Assembly: GCA_012514185.1 (NCBI GenBank)
Contig: JAAZAT010000081.1
Span: 1 to 64,000 of the forward strand
Origin: Spirochaetales bacterium
GTDB taxonomy: Bacteria > Spirochaetota > Spirochaetia > Sphaerochaetales > Sphaerochaetaceae
Length of the DNA: 64,000 nt
Reading direction: 5' to 3'
The position numbers and the translations under genes are program-made. The notes beneath the pieces were generated by a model. The model made no database searches, was not told the DNA's origin, and worked only from the letters and a program-made list of their open reading frames with translations. This document shows, one piece after another, positions 30,608 through 39,446 of this stretch (position 1 is its first letter; every line of letters begins with the position of its first letter).

Positions 30608-31141
30608 CTAATTGTTCGCTATTTCAGTTTGAATATTGGAGAAGAGACGCTTGAACTCGGCATTTCCCTCCTCACGGGTAAAGAGACTCTTTCGCTGAAG
30701 CAGTTTCAGCTTGAGTGCAAAACTCAAGAGAGCCTCGATGTCAAAGGTATGCAAGGTAGCAAGCTCGTCCAAGAACTTCCAATGCAACGCAAGCAAGAGC
30801 ATTTCTGCTTCCAACACATTGTCCTGGGCAAGGGCCTGACGCACGGTATCGCTGATTCTTCCTTCCTTGTCGCCATCATTGCGATACGCAGGATCGGAAA
30901 GCGACAATTTACGACTTCGTTGTTCCACCAACTCCTTGTTCACCATCGCTGAAAAGTGCTGATATGCCTTCAAAAACGGATGGGTGGCAGGTTCACCGCT
31001 CAAAGCCTTGCAGATCAGGTTGTAGTGATGATCACTGACCTGCGTCTTGCAAAGCGCTAGAAAGGTTTCGGTTGAAAATGGAAGCGGTCCGTCCAAGCGC
31101 AACGTCGGCAAGGTCGCAACCAGATAATAGTAGGAAGCCAC
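30608..31141 (-). CDS. DUF2764 protein of the V-ATPase operon
   Basis: 177 aa. It begins SYYYLVATLPTLRLDGPLPFSTETFLALCK, the hallmark of DUF2764, a family found in V-ATPase operons of spirochaetes, Bacteroidetes and Chlamydiae. It occupies the place of subunit C in other operons and may act as a C-like (d-type) stalk component, but no direct proof is visible. Gaps are 9 bases to atpE and 11 to atpA. Confidence 0.8.
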   Translation of the reverse strand: MASYYYLVATLPTLRLDGPLPFSTETFLALCKTQVSDHHYNLICKALSGEPATHPFLKAYQHFSAMVNKELVEQRSRKLSLSDPAYRNDGDKEGRISDTVRQALAQDNVLEAEMLLLALHWKFLDELATLHTFDIEALLSFALKLKLLQRKSLFTREEGNAEFKRLFSNIQTEIANN

Positions 31142-31150
31142 GTTGTCTCC

Positions 31151-31753
31151 TTACTTCGCCGGACTGAAGACGATCTGTGCGATTGCAGGAGAGAGGAATG
31201 GCTTGAGCATCTCTGCCGTCTCCTCTGCACTGAAATCATAGAATGAAGCACCGTTCTTTTCAGCAATCCTGAAGCCGGACGTAATCGACGAGACAGCCTT
31301 GATCTCAAGACCGTCCTTTATTGCAGAACTCAATGCTCCGGCAAGATTCTTGGCAAGTGCATCGAAGTCCTTCTGGCTGAGCTGTACCACCTGGTCCTTC
31401 GCATCACCGAGGGAAGCGACAACCTTTGCTATCAGGCCGACCAATTCACTTGACGAATAGGCCTTCTCCACCTGTGTTACCAGAAGTCTGTCCAATTGGG
31501 CGCTGATGGCTTTCTTGAGGGAGAGCTGGACATCCCGGCTGGCCTGCTCCAGGCTCGATCGTGCACTCTGGTCGCGGGTGTCGATTTCTCTCCGGGCTTT
31601 TTCCAGTAAGGAAGCAGCTTCCTTTTTTGCCTCCCTGATTACATCTTCAGCCTGAGCCTTCGCATCAGCGATAATCTGGGCAGCCTCTTTTTGGGCAACC
31701 TCAATCCCATCCTTGCGGATGGAAGCAACCAAATCTTGAATTTGTTGAGCCAT
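31151..31753 (-). CDS. atpE: V-type ATPase subunit E
   Basis: 200 aa. A long N-terminal coiled coil rich in Ala, Glu, Lys and Gln (EVAQKEAAQIIADAKAQAEDVIREAKKEAASLLEKARREID) leads into a C-terminal globular domain ending in LKPFLSPAIAQIVF. It is the peripheral stalk subunit. It has an AGGAAAT ribosome site and is the first gene of the operon, behind its own promoter. Confidence 0.88.
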   Translation of the reverse strand: MAQQIQDLVASIRKDGIEVAQKEAAQIIADAKAQAEDVIREAKKEAASLLEKARREIDTRDQSARSSLEQASRDVQLSLKKAISAQLDRLLVTQVEKAYSSSELVGLIAKVVASLGDAKDQVVQLSQKDFDALAKNLAGALSSAIKDGLEIKAVSSITSGFRIAEKNGASFYDFSAEETAEMLKPFLSPAIAQIVFSPAK

Positions 31754-31782
31754 CTGATTTCCTACCTTCTACTGTGTGCATA

Positions 31783-31811
31783 ATGATACGGGATAACGTC
31801 GACTTGTGCAA
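31783..31811 (-). promoter_or_regulatory. Promoter of the V-ATPase operon
   Basis: -35 TTGCAC (31806-31811), 17-bp spacer, -10 TATCAT (31783-31788), minus strand, leaving a leader of about 23 bases with a ribosome site. The rest of 31812-31981 holds no gene I can support. Confidence 0.65.
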
Positions 31812-31981
31812 TCAAACGGGAAACCGTACCATCTGGACAAACTCTGCCAATTATCCAGCAATGGTACAGAAAATTCAACCTGTTTCTGCAGATTTTGCTG
31901 AAGTAATGCTTGGTAATGTGACAACTCTCGACAATCATCTAATGCATGTCACACAAATAGGCAAGCAGATGCGCAGATGGT

Positions 31982-32010
31982 TTGCACACATGACCTTCAT
32001 TTGCTACCAT
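31982..32010 (+). promoter_or_regulatory. Promoter of the GIY-YIG-like gene, leaderless geometry
   Basis: -35 TTGCAC (31982-31987), 17-bp spacer, -10 TACCAT (32005-32010), then exactly six bases (GCATGC) to ATG at 32017. Confidence 0.6.
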
Positions 32011-32016
32011 GCATGC

Positions 32017-32331
32017 ATGCTTGTGAATGAACGATACTCCCACTTGTTTACCAACCAGAAAGTACGCGGCTTGATTCGGATCAAGAACCTTCAAAACAAC
32101 CGAATCCTGCTTGTAGGAAGCGAAGACATTGCCGCCGATATCCAGCGCATCCGTTTCTCACTCGATCTAGGGACCTACGAAAACGACGTATTGCAGCAGG
32201 AATATGAGACGATCGGCCTCGAGCTTTTCAGCATTGATGCCTACCTTCAGGCATCGGAAGATGAGGATCTCCAGACACTGCTTGCTGAACACACCAAACA
32301 CTTGCTTGCACAATCTCTGTTGATGTATTGA
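32017..32331 (+). CDS. Degenerate GIY-YIG-fold protein
   Basis: 104 aa. The core GLIRIKNLQNNRILLVGSEDIAADIQRIRFSLDLGTYENDVLQQEYETIGLELFSIDAYL follows the layout of small GIY-YIG proteins (GxYxIxN..NGKxYIGSSxDixxR...F.L..G.H.N..LQ.D...YG...F). Here GIY reads GLI and YIG reads LVG, so the nuclease Tyr residues are missing, as in the LuxR-associated, catalytically dead subgroup. The start at 32017 is preferred because a -10 box ends six bases before it and no ribosome site exists for earlier codons. Role unknown; a binding rather than cutting function is inferred. Confidence 0.65.
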   Translation: MLVNERYSHLFTNQKVRGLIRIKNLQNNRILLVGSEDIAADIQRIRFSLDLGTYENDVLQQEYETIGLELFSIDAYLQASEDEDLQTLLAEHTKHLLAQSLLMY

Positions 32332-32375
32332 AGCAAAAGAGGGTGCCTTGCATCTGTCTCTCCAGGAGGAGGCGG

Positions 32376-32804
32376 ATGTATTACTCACTTACCTATCAAT
32401 CGCAACAAAAATTGTTCACCACAGCAGAAGAAGCATGGCATCGACTGCGTGCCGGTCAGGTATGGTTGCAGATGCACGATTGCATCCTGATCGATTACCT
32501 GCTTGTACCGCACAGCATGCAATGCATCGTCCAAGGCAGACTCAGGATGGGAGCAAGCAAGTTCTTGCATATAAGCCCGCTTACGAACGAACAGTTGTTG
32601 ATTGTCTTCGGAGAGCTCGGAAAACTCGGGAAAGAGTATCCATTTTGCGGAACCTATGAACTGTATCACGCAAGCAAGTGTTTTGCAGAATTGGGAAAGG
32701 CAGGGTATTACTCCCTGCCCTACCCACTTTCCGTTATTTTACAAGCCAAGCATAAACGATCAGGTGCCGGCCTGCCTGCGGTCAGAGTCGATGAGATTGC
32801 GTAA
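32376..32804 (+). CDS. Unknown protein, faint resemblance to Y1 (IS200/REP) transposases
   Basis: 142 aa. ATG at 32376 has a very strong ribosome site (GGAGGAGGCGG). The segment [21 protein letters not shown] resembles the strand YxLMPNHxHLIV of Y1 transposases, but both histidines of that HUH motif are replaced (S and Q) and no catalytic Tyr helix is evident. If related, it is a domesticated, inactive copy. It follows the GIY-YIG-like gene by 44 bases and its last 45 bases overlap the convergent udp gene. Otherwise unrecognised. Confidence 0.55.
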   Translation: MYYSLTYQSQQKLFTTAEEAWHRLRAGQVWLQMHDCILIDYLLVPHSMQCIVQGRLRMGASKFLHISPLTNEQLLIVFGELGKLGKEYPFCGTYELYHASKCFAELGKAGYYSLPYPLSVILQAKHKRSGAGLPAVRVDEIA

Positions 32805-33548
32805 CGCCTGTACGGTCACCCGGATGGCGTCCTCGGTGTCGTGAAGCTTGGGGTTGTCCATTCCCAGCATCTCACGTTCCTGGTTGCCTACAACCGAGAA
32901 GGCGCTGCCGCATCGTGCTCCCAAACGGGCGGCAACGACAAACAAGGCGGCACTCTCCATCTCGCTTGCAAGCACACCCAGGCGTTTCCAGGCCTCCCAC
33001 TTGTTGATCAGCTCATAGCTGACCGGCATGACGGCCGGATCGTGTTGGCCGTAGAAGGAGTCCTTGCACTGCACCACCCCTACATGGCTTCGCTTTCCCA
33101 GGTGTTTTGCAGCCTCGACCAAGGCCTGCACGACCTCGAAGCTTGCGACCGCAGGGAACTCGATCGGGGCATACTCCCGGCTGGTTCCTTCCATGCGTAC
33201 CGCTGCGGTGGCAATAACCACATCACCTCCCATCACCGGAAGGGCGATCCCGCCGCAGGTTCCCATGCGGATGAAGGTGTCGCTGCCGCATTTGAACAGC
33301 TCTTCCATTGCAATGGAAGCCGAAGGCCCCCCGATTCCGGTGGAGGTTACCGAGACCTTCTCACCATCCAGGAATCCCGTGTAGGTCACGTACTCACGGC
33401 TGTCAGCCACCAGAGCAGCATCATCGAAATACTTGGCGATGAGCGGCACCCGCTTGGGATCGCCGGGAAGGATGACATAGCGGCCTACATCGCCTTGCTT
33501 GATATGCAGATGGTATTGAATACCCGTTCCATTCATATAATCGGACAT
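32760..33548 (-). CDS. udp: Uridine phosphorylase
   Basis: 262 aa. It has [53 protein letters not shown] and [16 protein letters not shown], the NP-I family motifs; FAPLEFPAVA-like [13 protein letters not shown] favours uridine over purine specificity. It cleaves uridine to uracil and ribose-1-phosphate and would feed the uracil phosphoribosyltransferase at 49.9 kb. ATG at 33548 (or 33554) follows GAGGAG. It has its own promoter. Confidence 0.88.
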   Translation of the reverse strand: MSDYMNGTGIQYHLHIKQGDVGRYVILPGDPKRVPLIAKYFDDAALVADSREYVTYTGFLDGEKVSVTSTGIGGPSASIAMEELFKCGSDTFIRMGTCGGIALPVMGGDVVIATAAVRMEGTSREYAPIEFPAVASFEVVQALVEAAKHLGKRSHVGVVQCKDSFYGQHDPAVMPVSYELINKWEAWKRLGVLASEMESAALFVVAARLGARCGSAFSVVGNQEREMLGMDNPKLHDTEDAIRVTVQALRNLIDSDRRQAGT

Positions 33549-33574
33549 ACACATTGTCTCCTCTGTTGCTTTGC

Positions 33575-33603
33575 ATCGTACCATTGTACAAACAGAAGTG
33601 CAA
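33575..33603 (-). promoter_or_regulatory. Promoter of udp
   Basis: -35 TTGCAC (33598-33603), 17-bp spacer, -10 TACGAT (33575-33580), minus strand, about 20 bases before the udp start with a GAGGAG ribosome site between. Confidence 0.65.
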
Positions 33604-33628
33604 GAAAGCTCACTGTACAGCTGCTGAA

Positions 33629-35977
33629 TCAAAGCATGACGTAGGTCTTGCCCATCCCCCCATCCTCAGGCAGGGCGAAACGATAATCCTGCACCGAGCG
33701 ATGCTTTTTTAAATAACTTCCGATTCCTTTGCTCAAGATTCCGTCGCCATAGCCGTGGATGATGGAAAACATGCTCATGCCATGCACCAATGCACTCTCA
33801 ATCTGTTGGTCCAGAAGTCGCAATGCCTCTTCGAGGATCAAGCCCCTGACATCGAGCACCAACTTGGGTTCGGGTGCACTGCTCTGAAAAAGTACCGATA
33901 CCTTCTGCTCAACCCGTTTGGGCAGGAAGAGCTGGGAAGCGGGGAGGGTCATACGCATGGTGCCGATAGCGACGACAAAGCTGTTCTTGCCTTTCTTCTC
34001 CAGGATTTTCCCTTCCCGTTTGGCACTGCCGCACAGTACATCCATTCCCACTTCCAACTGTTCAGCGGTTTCAGGTTTCAAGTATTCGATTTCATCCTCA
34101 AATTGCTTCAGCTGCTCCTGCTGTTCCTCCAACTTCTCAGACAAGCTTTCCATATAGGTTTTCACCTGTTTGGTTTTTTCTTTGGTCAGTTCCCCTGTTC
34201 GAAGTTCGGCAACAAGATTTTCCAACTCCTTGCGTTTCTTCTGCATGAACCGGGCCAGCTCGGTGGATTGCTCTTCTTTGAGTTGGGCTTCCCGCTGCTT
34301 GAGCCTGAGCTCCTTCAACTGCATTGCCTTCACTTCACTTTGCAGAGCCAGGTACCGCGTATGCATGGCGTTTTCCTGGTGTTCAAGATCGCGCCTCTTC
34401 GCTTCCAGGTCCTTGATAATCGTTCCAATCTGAACAGCCTCGCTTCCCAGGTACTGTTCAGCCATGGACACTACCTGTTGCGGAAGTCTCATCTTTCGGG
34501 CGGTATCGAGGGCATGGCTTTCCCCGGGAAGCCCCTGGATGATCCTGAAGGTGGGAACATGCGAGTTCTCGTTGAACTCCATGGAAGCATTGATCACTTC
34601 TTTCTTGGCGTAGGCGAACTGCTTGAGCACCCCATGGTGGCTGGTGACCAACGTCAATGCTGCTTTTTGCAGGCAGTACTCCAACGTTGCCCTCGCTATT
34701 GCAGAACCTTCAACCGGATCGGTGCCGCTTCCCAGCTCATCCATGATCACCAACGAACGATCGGTCATATGGGAGAGCACGTACGCAATCTGTTTCATGT
34801 GGCCGCTGAAGGTGGAGAGCTCCTGCTCGATGGACTGCTCATCGCCGATATCGGTGAACACATCATCGAAAATCGGCAGGGCGCTGCCCTCCTGCGCAGG
34901 AATATAGCCGCAAAATTGATTGATCAATGCAAACAGGCCGACCGTCTTGATGGTTACGGTCTTTCCTCCGGCATTCGGCCCGCTGATCACCACCGCCTTG
35001 ATCTGTGGATCCAACTGCATGGTGATGGGGACCACTTTCTTTCCAAGCAACGGATGACGCGCCTTGAGCAAGGTGCAGTGGGACTTGGTCAAATCAGTAC
35101 GGCAGCACTGTCTCTGCATCGCCCACTCGGCGATGGATAGCCGGGCATCGGTTTGGCCTACCCGCTGTGCAAGCTCTGCAAGTTCCTTCCTGCAGGAAGC
35201 AACTTCGTCATTGAGCTGTTTCATGATCTTGGCAATCTCAATGAGGATCTGGTTCTGTGCCATGACCACCGAGTTATTCAATTCCACCAAGGGATAGGGT
35301 TCCATGAAGACGGTGTTGCCGGTTGCCGAGCTGCTGGTGACAAAGCCTTGCACACCGGCCCTGCGGTCGCTGCGTACCGGTATCACCAGCCGTCCGTCCC
35401 GAAGGGCCTCCTGGTCTGTCTGCACCACTTCCTTGTTGCTGTGGATGAATTGGCTGCAATATCGTGAACGTTCATTCTTACGGACTTCAACTTCCTTTCG
35501 CAGCTGCCTCAATGCCGGATGGGACTCCTTTACCTGTCCCGATTCGTCGAGCACCTCAAGAATATGGACGCCGACCCGGCTCAATGTCGGATCGAATGAA
35601 TCTCCCATCAAGGCCTTCAGGCAAGCAAACGTTGTTCCATCCTCAAGAGCCTGATTGCAAAACTCCTGCAAGCGTCGGGCATTGGCAACATAGTGGGCGA
35701 TATCCACCAAATCATTGCCTTCCAGCGCCTTGATCGGATTGTTGATGATCTGGAGGGAAGCCTTGACAGAGGGAAATGTTTGAAGCGAACTTCCCAAAGC
35801 TGCACCAAGCAACTTGATGAAGCCTGCAATTTCTTCCTGTCGGCCGGCAAGCGCTTCGTGCTCGGTCAAAAATGAAAGTTGGAGCAAAAAATCCCGTCCT
35901 TCCTCGGAACGTGCATGCGCCGCCATCTGTGCAACCACCTGGTGAAAACCCAGTTCTTCAATACTCTTCTGATTCAT
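33629..35977 (-). CDS. mutS2: Endonuclease MutS2
   Basis: 782 aa. The MutS-type ATPase has Walker [16 protein letters not shown] near residue 330, Walker [22 protein letters not shown] and SSFSGHMKQ-like [11 protein letters not shown] long coiled coil (residues ~490-630) leads to a C-terminal Smr domain with LDVRG and HGYGDGIL. MutS2 limits recombination or acts on collided ribosomes rather than mismatch repair. The start at 35977 overlaps rsgA by 20 bases; codons further upstream lie deep inside rsgA. Confidence 0.92.
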   Translation of the reverse strand: MNQKSIEELGFHQVVAQMAAHARSEEGRDFLLQLSFLTEHEALAGRQEEIAGFIKLLGAALGSSLQTFPSVKASLQIINNPIKALEGNDLVDIAHYVANARRLQEFCNQALEDGTTFACLKALMGDSFDPTLSRVGVHILEVLDESGQVKESHPALRQLRKEVEVRKNERSRYCSQFIHSNKEVVQTDQEALRDGRLVIPVRSDRRAGVQGFVTSSSATGNTVFMEPYPLVELNNSVVMAQNQILIEIAKIMKQLNDEVASCRKELAELAQRVGQTDARLSIAEWAMQRQCCRTDLTKSHCTLLKARHPLLGKKVVPITMQLDPQIKAVVISGPNAGGKTVTIKTVGLFALINQFCGYIPAQEGSALPIFDDVFTDIGDEQSIEQELSTFSGHMKQIAYVLSHMTDRSLVIMDELGSGTDPVEGSAIARATLEYCLQKAALTLVTSHHGVLKQFAYAKKEVINASMEFNENSHVPTFRIIQGLPGESHALDTARKMRLPQQVVSMAEQYLGSEAVQIGTIIKDLEAKRRDLEHQENAMHTRYLALQSEVKAMQLKELRLKQREAQLKEEQSTELARFMQKKRKELENLVAELRTGELTKEKTKQVKTYMESLSEKLEEQQEQLKQFEDEIEYLKPETAEQLEVGMDVLCGSAKREGKILEKKGKNSFVVAIGTMRMTLPASQLFLPKRVEQKVSVLFQSSAPEPKLVLDVRGLILEEALRLLDQQIESALVHGMSMFSIIHGYGDGILSKGIGSYLKKHRSVQDYRFALPEDGGMGKTYVML

Positions 35978-36932
35978 CCTTATCCATTCTCGTACGCCAG
36001 GAATTCGACCGGTCACTCTTGCCCGCCCATACGGGAGCCTTGTCATCAAGAGAGGCAAGCATCCTCAAGTAACTCTCATACCGGTCGTAGTGGATTGCAT
36101 CCTCTTCAACCGCCTCTTTCACCTTGCACCCTGGTTCATCCTGATGCAGGCACATCTCATACTCGCAATGATCGGCATACCGTGCAAACTCAATGAATGC
36201 CTTTTGCAAGGCAGCCTTATCCCTATGAGGTACTTGTATTTCACGAACACCGGGAGTATCGACCACCGTAAACGTAGGGCCGCTTATCAAGAGCGAATGG
36301 TTCGTGGTATGCCTTCCGCGGTTATACTTCTCACACACTTCGCTGGTACGCTGATCGCTGCCGAGCAAGGTGTTGATCAAGGTCGACTTGCCTACCCCGC
36401 TCTGACCGACGAAAGCGACGGTTTTCCCTTCCAGTTCCTGGTACAGCTTCTCGATGTTCTCACCCGTCTTGGCGCTCACCCCGAGTACCTTGTACCCCAG
36501 AGTCTTGTAGAGCTTGAACCGCTCGAACTCATCCTCGGTAAGCAGGAAATCACATTTGTTCATGACAATCATGACATCGACATCCTGGCAGCAGGCGATG
36601 ACACGATCGATGAACCGGGGCCTGAACGGAGGGGTGTCGGCACTGGTTACACAGACAATCAAATCCATATTGGCGACTACGGTCTGGTTGGAGCCGCCCT
36701 TTGCATTCCACCGTTGAAAACTGTTGCGCCTCACAAGACGGTCGAGAATCAACCCTTCATTGGCATTGGTAGGAACAAAGCTGACCAAGTCCCCCACTGC
36801 AAGCGGGTTGTATTCGCCGGTGATTTGGGAAAGCTGCTTGCCCTTGATGCGGCACAAATAGGAAACACCGCTCTCCTCAACCGTATAGATGTTGTTGATG
36901 CCCCTGCAAACCAGGCCGGTATGTTGCTCCAT
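35958..36932 (-). CDS. rsgA: Ribosome small-subunit GTPase RsgA
   Basis: 324 aa. OB fold first, then a circularly permuted GTPase: NKCD (G4) at VMNKCDFLL, then G1 FVGQSGVGKSTLINTLLG, and the G3 motif DTPGVREI. A zinc motif CEYEMCLHQDEPGCKVKEAV follows. It matures the 30S subunit. ATG at 36932 has GGGGAG upstream. It is co-transcribed with mutS2, whose start it overlaps. Confidence 0.95.
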   Translation of the reverse strand: MEQHTGLVCRGINNIYTVEESGVSYLCRIKGKQLSQITGEYNPLAVGDLVSFVPTNANEGLILDRLVRRNSFQRWNAKGGSNQTVVANMDLIVCVTSADTPPFRPRFIDRVIACCQDVDVMIVMNKCDFLLTEDEFERFKLYKTLGYKVLGVSAKTGENIEKLYQELEGKTVAFVGQSGVGKSTLINTLLGSDQRTSEVCEKYNRGRHTTNHSLLISGPTFTVVDTPGVREIQVPHRDKAALQKAFIEFARYADHCEYEMCLHQDEPGCKVKEAVEEDAIHYDRYESYLRMLASLDDKAPVWAGKSDRSNSWRTRMDKDESEEY

Positions 36933-36949
36933 GTATTCTCCCCGAATGT

Positions 36950-36978
36950 ACTGTATCTGCAAAACCTTCTCTTGACAA
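36950..36978 (-). promoter_or_regulatory. Promoter of rsgA-mutS2
   Basis: -35 TTGTCA (36973-36978), 17-bp spacer, -10 TACAGT (36950-36955), minus strand. The -35 shares five bases with the -35 of the divergent promoter at 36972-36999. Confidence 0.6.
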
Positions 36979-36999
36979 CCTAAGCGTATTTGGTACTGT
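36972..36999 (+). promoter_or_regulatory. Promoter of the pentapeptide-repeat gene, leaderless geometry
   Basis: -35 TTGACA (36972-36977), 16-bp spacer, -10 TACTGT (36994-36999), then exactly six bases to the ATG at 37006. No ribosome site exists. Confidence 0.6.
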
Positions 37000-37005
37000 T
37001 AAGCT

Positions 37006-37584
37006 ATGTTCAATTTTATGACCTGTGCACACCCAGGATGCCGCACCTATATCTGTGAGGACGGACCGTTTTGTTTTCGACACTCACCCAATCAAGAGGA
37101 ACTCCGATCACGGTGCATCCAGTTGCTGCAAAGTGAATCAGCCATGGTTGATTATTCTCTTACAGGCAGTGAATTCGAGGACTTGAAACTCCCCAAGAAA
37201 GAGATCATCGCCTCCAACCTGGCGTGGTGCACCTTTCGCAACATAGATTTTTCCCATACCACGCTGATCAACACGTTTTTTGATTTCTGCTTGTTCGATC
37301 GGTGTACCTTCAACGGCATTTTGAGTCGATATGCTGTCTTTTCCGGCAGCAAGATGATCGATTGCGACTTCTCGGGCTCGATCATCATCCATACCAACTT
37401 TTGCGGGGTGGATACCTATCGATGCAATTTCAACGACTGCGACCTGTATTTTTCCACCTTCAACTCAAGTTACCTCAGGGATACCTCTTTTGAGGATTGC
37501 AACCTGAAAAAAGCCGATTTCGTGCACACCGACCAGAGGCGTGTCTCACTCCGTTATTCCAACTATGAGGAGACCCGCCATTGA
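37006..37584 (+). CDS. Pentapeptide-repeat protein with an N-terminal Cys/His cluster
   Basis: 192 aa. The N-terminus has CAHPGCRTYICEDGPFCFRHS, four Cys and two His that could hold a zinc ion. From about residue 60 to 180 it is built of A(N/D)(L/F)xx-type repeats (FRNIDFSHTTLINTFFDFCLFDRCTFNG, CDFSGSIIIHTNFCGVDTYRCNFNDCDL), which form a right-handed quadrilateral helix. Such helices can mimic DNA or serve as scaffolds; the function here is unknown. There is no ribosome site, but a TTGACA promoter ends six bases before the ATG. Confidence 0.75.
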   Translation: MFNFMTCAHPGCRTYICEDGPFCFRHSPNQEELRSRCIQLLQSESAMVDYSLTGSEFEDLKLPKKEIIASNLAWCTFRNIDFSHTTLINTFFDFCLFDRCTFNGILSRYAVFSGSKMIDCDFSGSIIIHTNFCGVDTYRCNFNDCDLYFSTFNSSYLRDTSFEDCNLKKADFVHTDQRRVSLRYSNYEETRH

Positions 37585-38189
37585 ACATCTATCAGCACTT
37601 TTCCGTCGTCGGCTTCTGCAACACCTATCTGGTAGCCTCCAAGAAGCATGGCGAAGCGTTGCTGATCGATCCCGGTCATGTCGACCTGGAACTGATCAAC
37701 CTCATTGAATCGAACAACTACAAACTCAAGCACGTCCTTCTCACCCACCGCCATCTCTCCCATCGGGAAGGGTTGGGAACCTTGCAAAAAATTTATGGGC
37801 TCAGCGTGCATGGATCATCCTTCAGCTCCTACGATTTCCCCTACCAGCCGGTGGATGACCGCCAGATCCTGAACCTCTGCGACATGGAAATCGAAGTCAT
37901 TCATGTTCCCGGCCACTCACTTGACAGCATGGTCTATAAAATCGACCACGCATTGTTCACCGGAGACACCTTGATGTGTGGAAGAATCGGATCTACACCC
38001 GGCTACCGGGAGCAAACACTGCTGATCAATTCAATCAACCAGCGGCTGATGGGCTTGGATGAGAACTCCCTTATTTTTCCCGGTCATGGGACTGCAACAA
38101 AAATCCGCATCGAGCGGATGTTCAATCACGACCTGTTGCAGTTGGGAACGATCCAGACCGAACGCGAGCACTGGCGGGACGAGGAGTAG
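37581..38189 (+). CDS. Metallo-beta-lactamase-fold hydrolase (glyoxalase II-like)
   Basis: 202 aa. The fold is clear: EALLIDPGHVD, LLTHRHLSHREGLGTLQ, IHVPGHSLDSMVYKI, LFTGDTLMCGRIG and FPGHGTATKI supply the metal ligands. The HxHxDH motif reads HRHLSH: the second-metal Asp is replaced by Ser, so it may hold one metal or have changed activity. It begins with TTG overlapping the pentapeptide gene stop (GAGGAG upstream), so the two form an operon. Substrate unknown. Its end overlaps the convergent pseudouridine synthase by 68 bases. Confidence 0.8.
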   Translation: MNIYQHFSVVGFCNTYLVASKKHGEALLIDPGHVDLELINLIESNNYKLKHVLLTHRHLSHREGLGTLQKIYGLSVHGSSFSSYDFPYQPVDDRQILNLCDMEIEVIHVPGHSLDSMVYKIDHALFTGDTLMCGRIGSTPGYREQTLLINSINQRLMGLDENSLIFPGHGTATKIRIERMFNHDLLQLGTIQTEREHWRDEE

Positions 38190-39111
38190 AGGCAAGCAAG
38201 GTCCTGAACCGCTGGGGCATCGGTGCGACAGAGCGAATGCGCTTGCCGCTTGAAGGACTGGAAACCTCAAGAATGAGTGCATGCAGCATCAGCGTCAAGC
38301 CTTCCGGCTTCCCATACAGCGGATCGCCGAGCAGCGGGTGGCCGATGGACTTGAAATGAACCCGGATTTGATGGGTTCGTCCTGTAAACAATTCAATGCG
38401 GACCAGAGCGAAATTACGATACTGCCTGAGTACGGTAAAGTCGGTCCGAGCCTCCCTGCCCTCATCACAGCTGCAGGTGGTGTATTTTTTCCGGTCATTG
38501 GGATCGCGCTTGAGATTCGCCCTGATTGATCCAGTTTTTTCCTTGAACACACCCTTGGCAAGCGCAATATAGATTTTGCGTGTCGTACGGTCCTTGAATT
38601 GCAGGCTCAGATTCCTATGGCTCTGGCGATTGCGGGCAATCACCAAAACCCCGCTGGTATCCCTGTCCAGACGATGGACGATGCCCGGCCGCATCGCAAG
38701 TTCGAAATCCTCCTCATCATCCTCAAACGATGGGGAGAAATCTTGGCCGTACCGGAATAAAAGCGCATTGACCAGGGTGTGCTCATGGTTGCCGGCTGCC
38801 GGATGCACAACCATGCCCTGCTCCTTGTTGATGACCAGCATATCCTGGTCCTCATACAATACATCCAACGGGATGTCCTCTGCGACGATTCCCTCAAAGA
38901 AATCCTCTTGATAGTGTACTGTTATGTGATCGCCTTCCTTGACCAATCGACTTTTTTTCACCGGTTTTCCATTGAGGAAAAATTGGGTTCGTTCGTCGGA
39001 TAACTGCGAACGGGAAACGCTTTCTTGCTGTGAGGCTGTATACGCATCGATTCGTTTCGGCTCCTGAATTGCACCAACAACCAAGGTAAACGTTTTTTCT
39101 TGGGTCGCCAT
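38122..39111 (-). CDS. RluD-type pseudouridine synthase
   Basis: 329 aa. An S4 RNA-binding segment (SRSQLSDERTQFFLNGKPVKKSRLVKEGDHI) is followed by the catalytic domain with MRPGIVHRLDRDTSGVLVIARN (catalytic Asp) and the late FTGRTHQIRVHFKSIGHPLLGDPLYG. It isomerises uridine in rRNA, probably 23S; the exact site cannot be assigned. ATG at 39111 overlaps the upstream stop by one base. The C-terminal tail is Ser/Arg-rich and extends across the convergent gene. Confidence 0.9.
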   Translation of the reverse strand: MATQEKTFTLVVGAIQEPKRIDAYTASQQESVSRSQLSDERTQFFLNGKPVKKSRLVKEGDHITVHYQEDFFEGIVAEDIPLDVLYEDQDMLVINKEQGMVVHPAAGNHEHTLVNALLFRYGQDFSPSFEDDEEDFELAMRPGIVHRLDRDTSGVLVIARNRQSHRNLSLQFKDRTTRKIYIALAKGVFKEKTGSIRANLKRDPNDRKKYTTCSCDEGREARTDFTVLRQYRNFALVRIELFTGRTHQIRVHFKSIGHPLLGDPLYGKPEGLTLMLHALILEVSSPSSGKRIRSVAPMPQRFRTLLASTPRPASARVRSGSFPTATGRD

Positions 39112-39446
39112 CACTTCTCCCCCAGCTCACCGATGATGAAATCAGCCAAGCTGATGCCCAAGGAAAGCGATGCTGCTATTCCTCCCTGCACCAGAAACGA
39201 TTGCAACTCACTGTCGGGAGGAGGAAGCACATTGGCTTTCCGGGCGGCCGAATACACCAGCATTGCAACAGGCAAGGTAATCACCAGCGATCCCAGAAAC
39301 AGGGTCTCAGCGCGGCGAAGCTTGTACGTAAAGAGAGGAAACTCATCCTTCTCATACGGAACATAGTCCTTCAGCGGCTCGGCGGCCAGCGGCAGCGAGG
39401 CACACAGGACAACCAAGCACAGGGTGAGCATGAATTTTCGCATCAT
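39111..39446 (-). CDS. Small exported membrane protein of unknown function
   Basis: 111 aa. A signal peptide (MMRKFMLTLCLVVLCASLPLAAEPL) is followed by YVPYEKDEFPLFTYKLRRAETLFLGSLVITLPVAMLVYSAARKA, one or two membrane segments, and a glycine-rich end. No family recognised. It is translationally coupled to yggS upstream (4-base overlap) and to the pseudouridine synthase downstream, so it belongs to that minus-strand operon. Confidence 0.65.
   Translation of the reverse strand: MMRKFMLTLCLVVLCASLPLAAEPLKDYVPYEKDEFPLFTYKLRRAETLFLGSLVITLPVAMLVYSAARKANVLPPPDSELQSFLVQGGIAASLSLGISLADFIIGELGEK

Noticed and set aside
29343-30611. 422-codon open frame antisense to the V-ATPase A subunit gene
   Set aside because: Antisense shadow of a clear catalytic subunit; no ribosome site and no recognisable protein.
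31774-32016. Upstream extension of the GIY-YIG-like gene
   Set aside because: The first 81 codons of that frame cross the promoters at 31783-31811 and 31982-32010, have no ribosome site and look non-coding.
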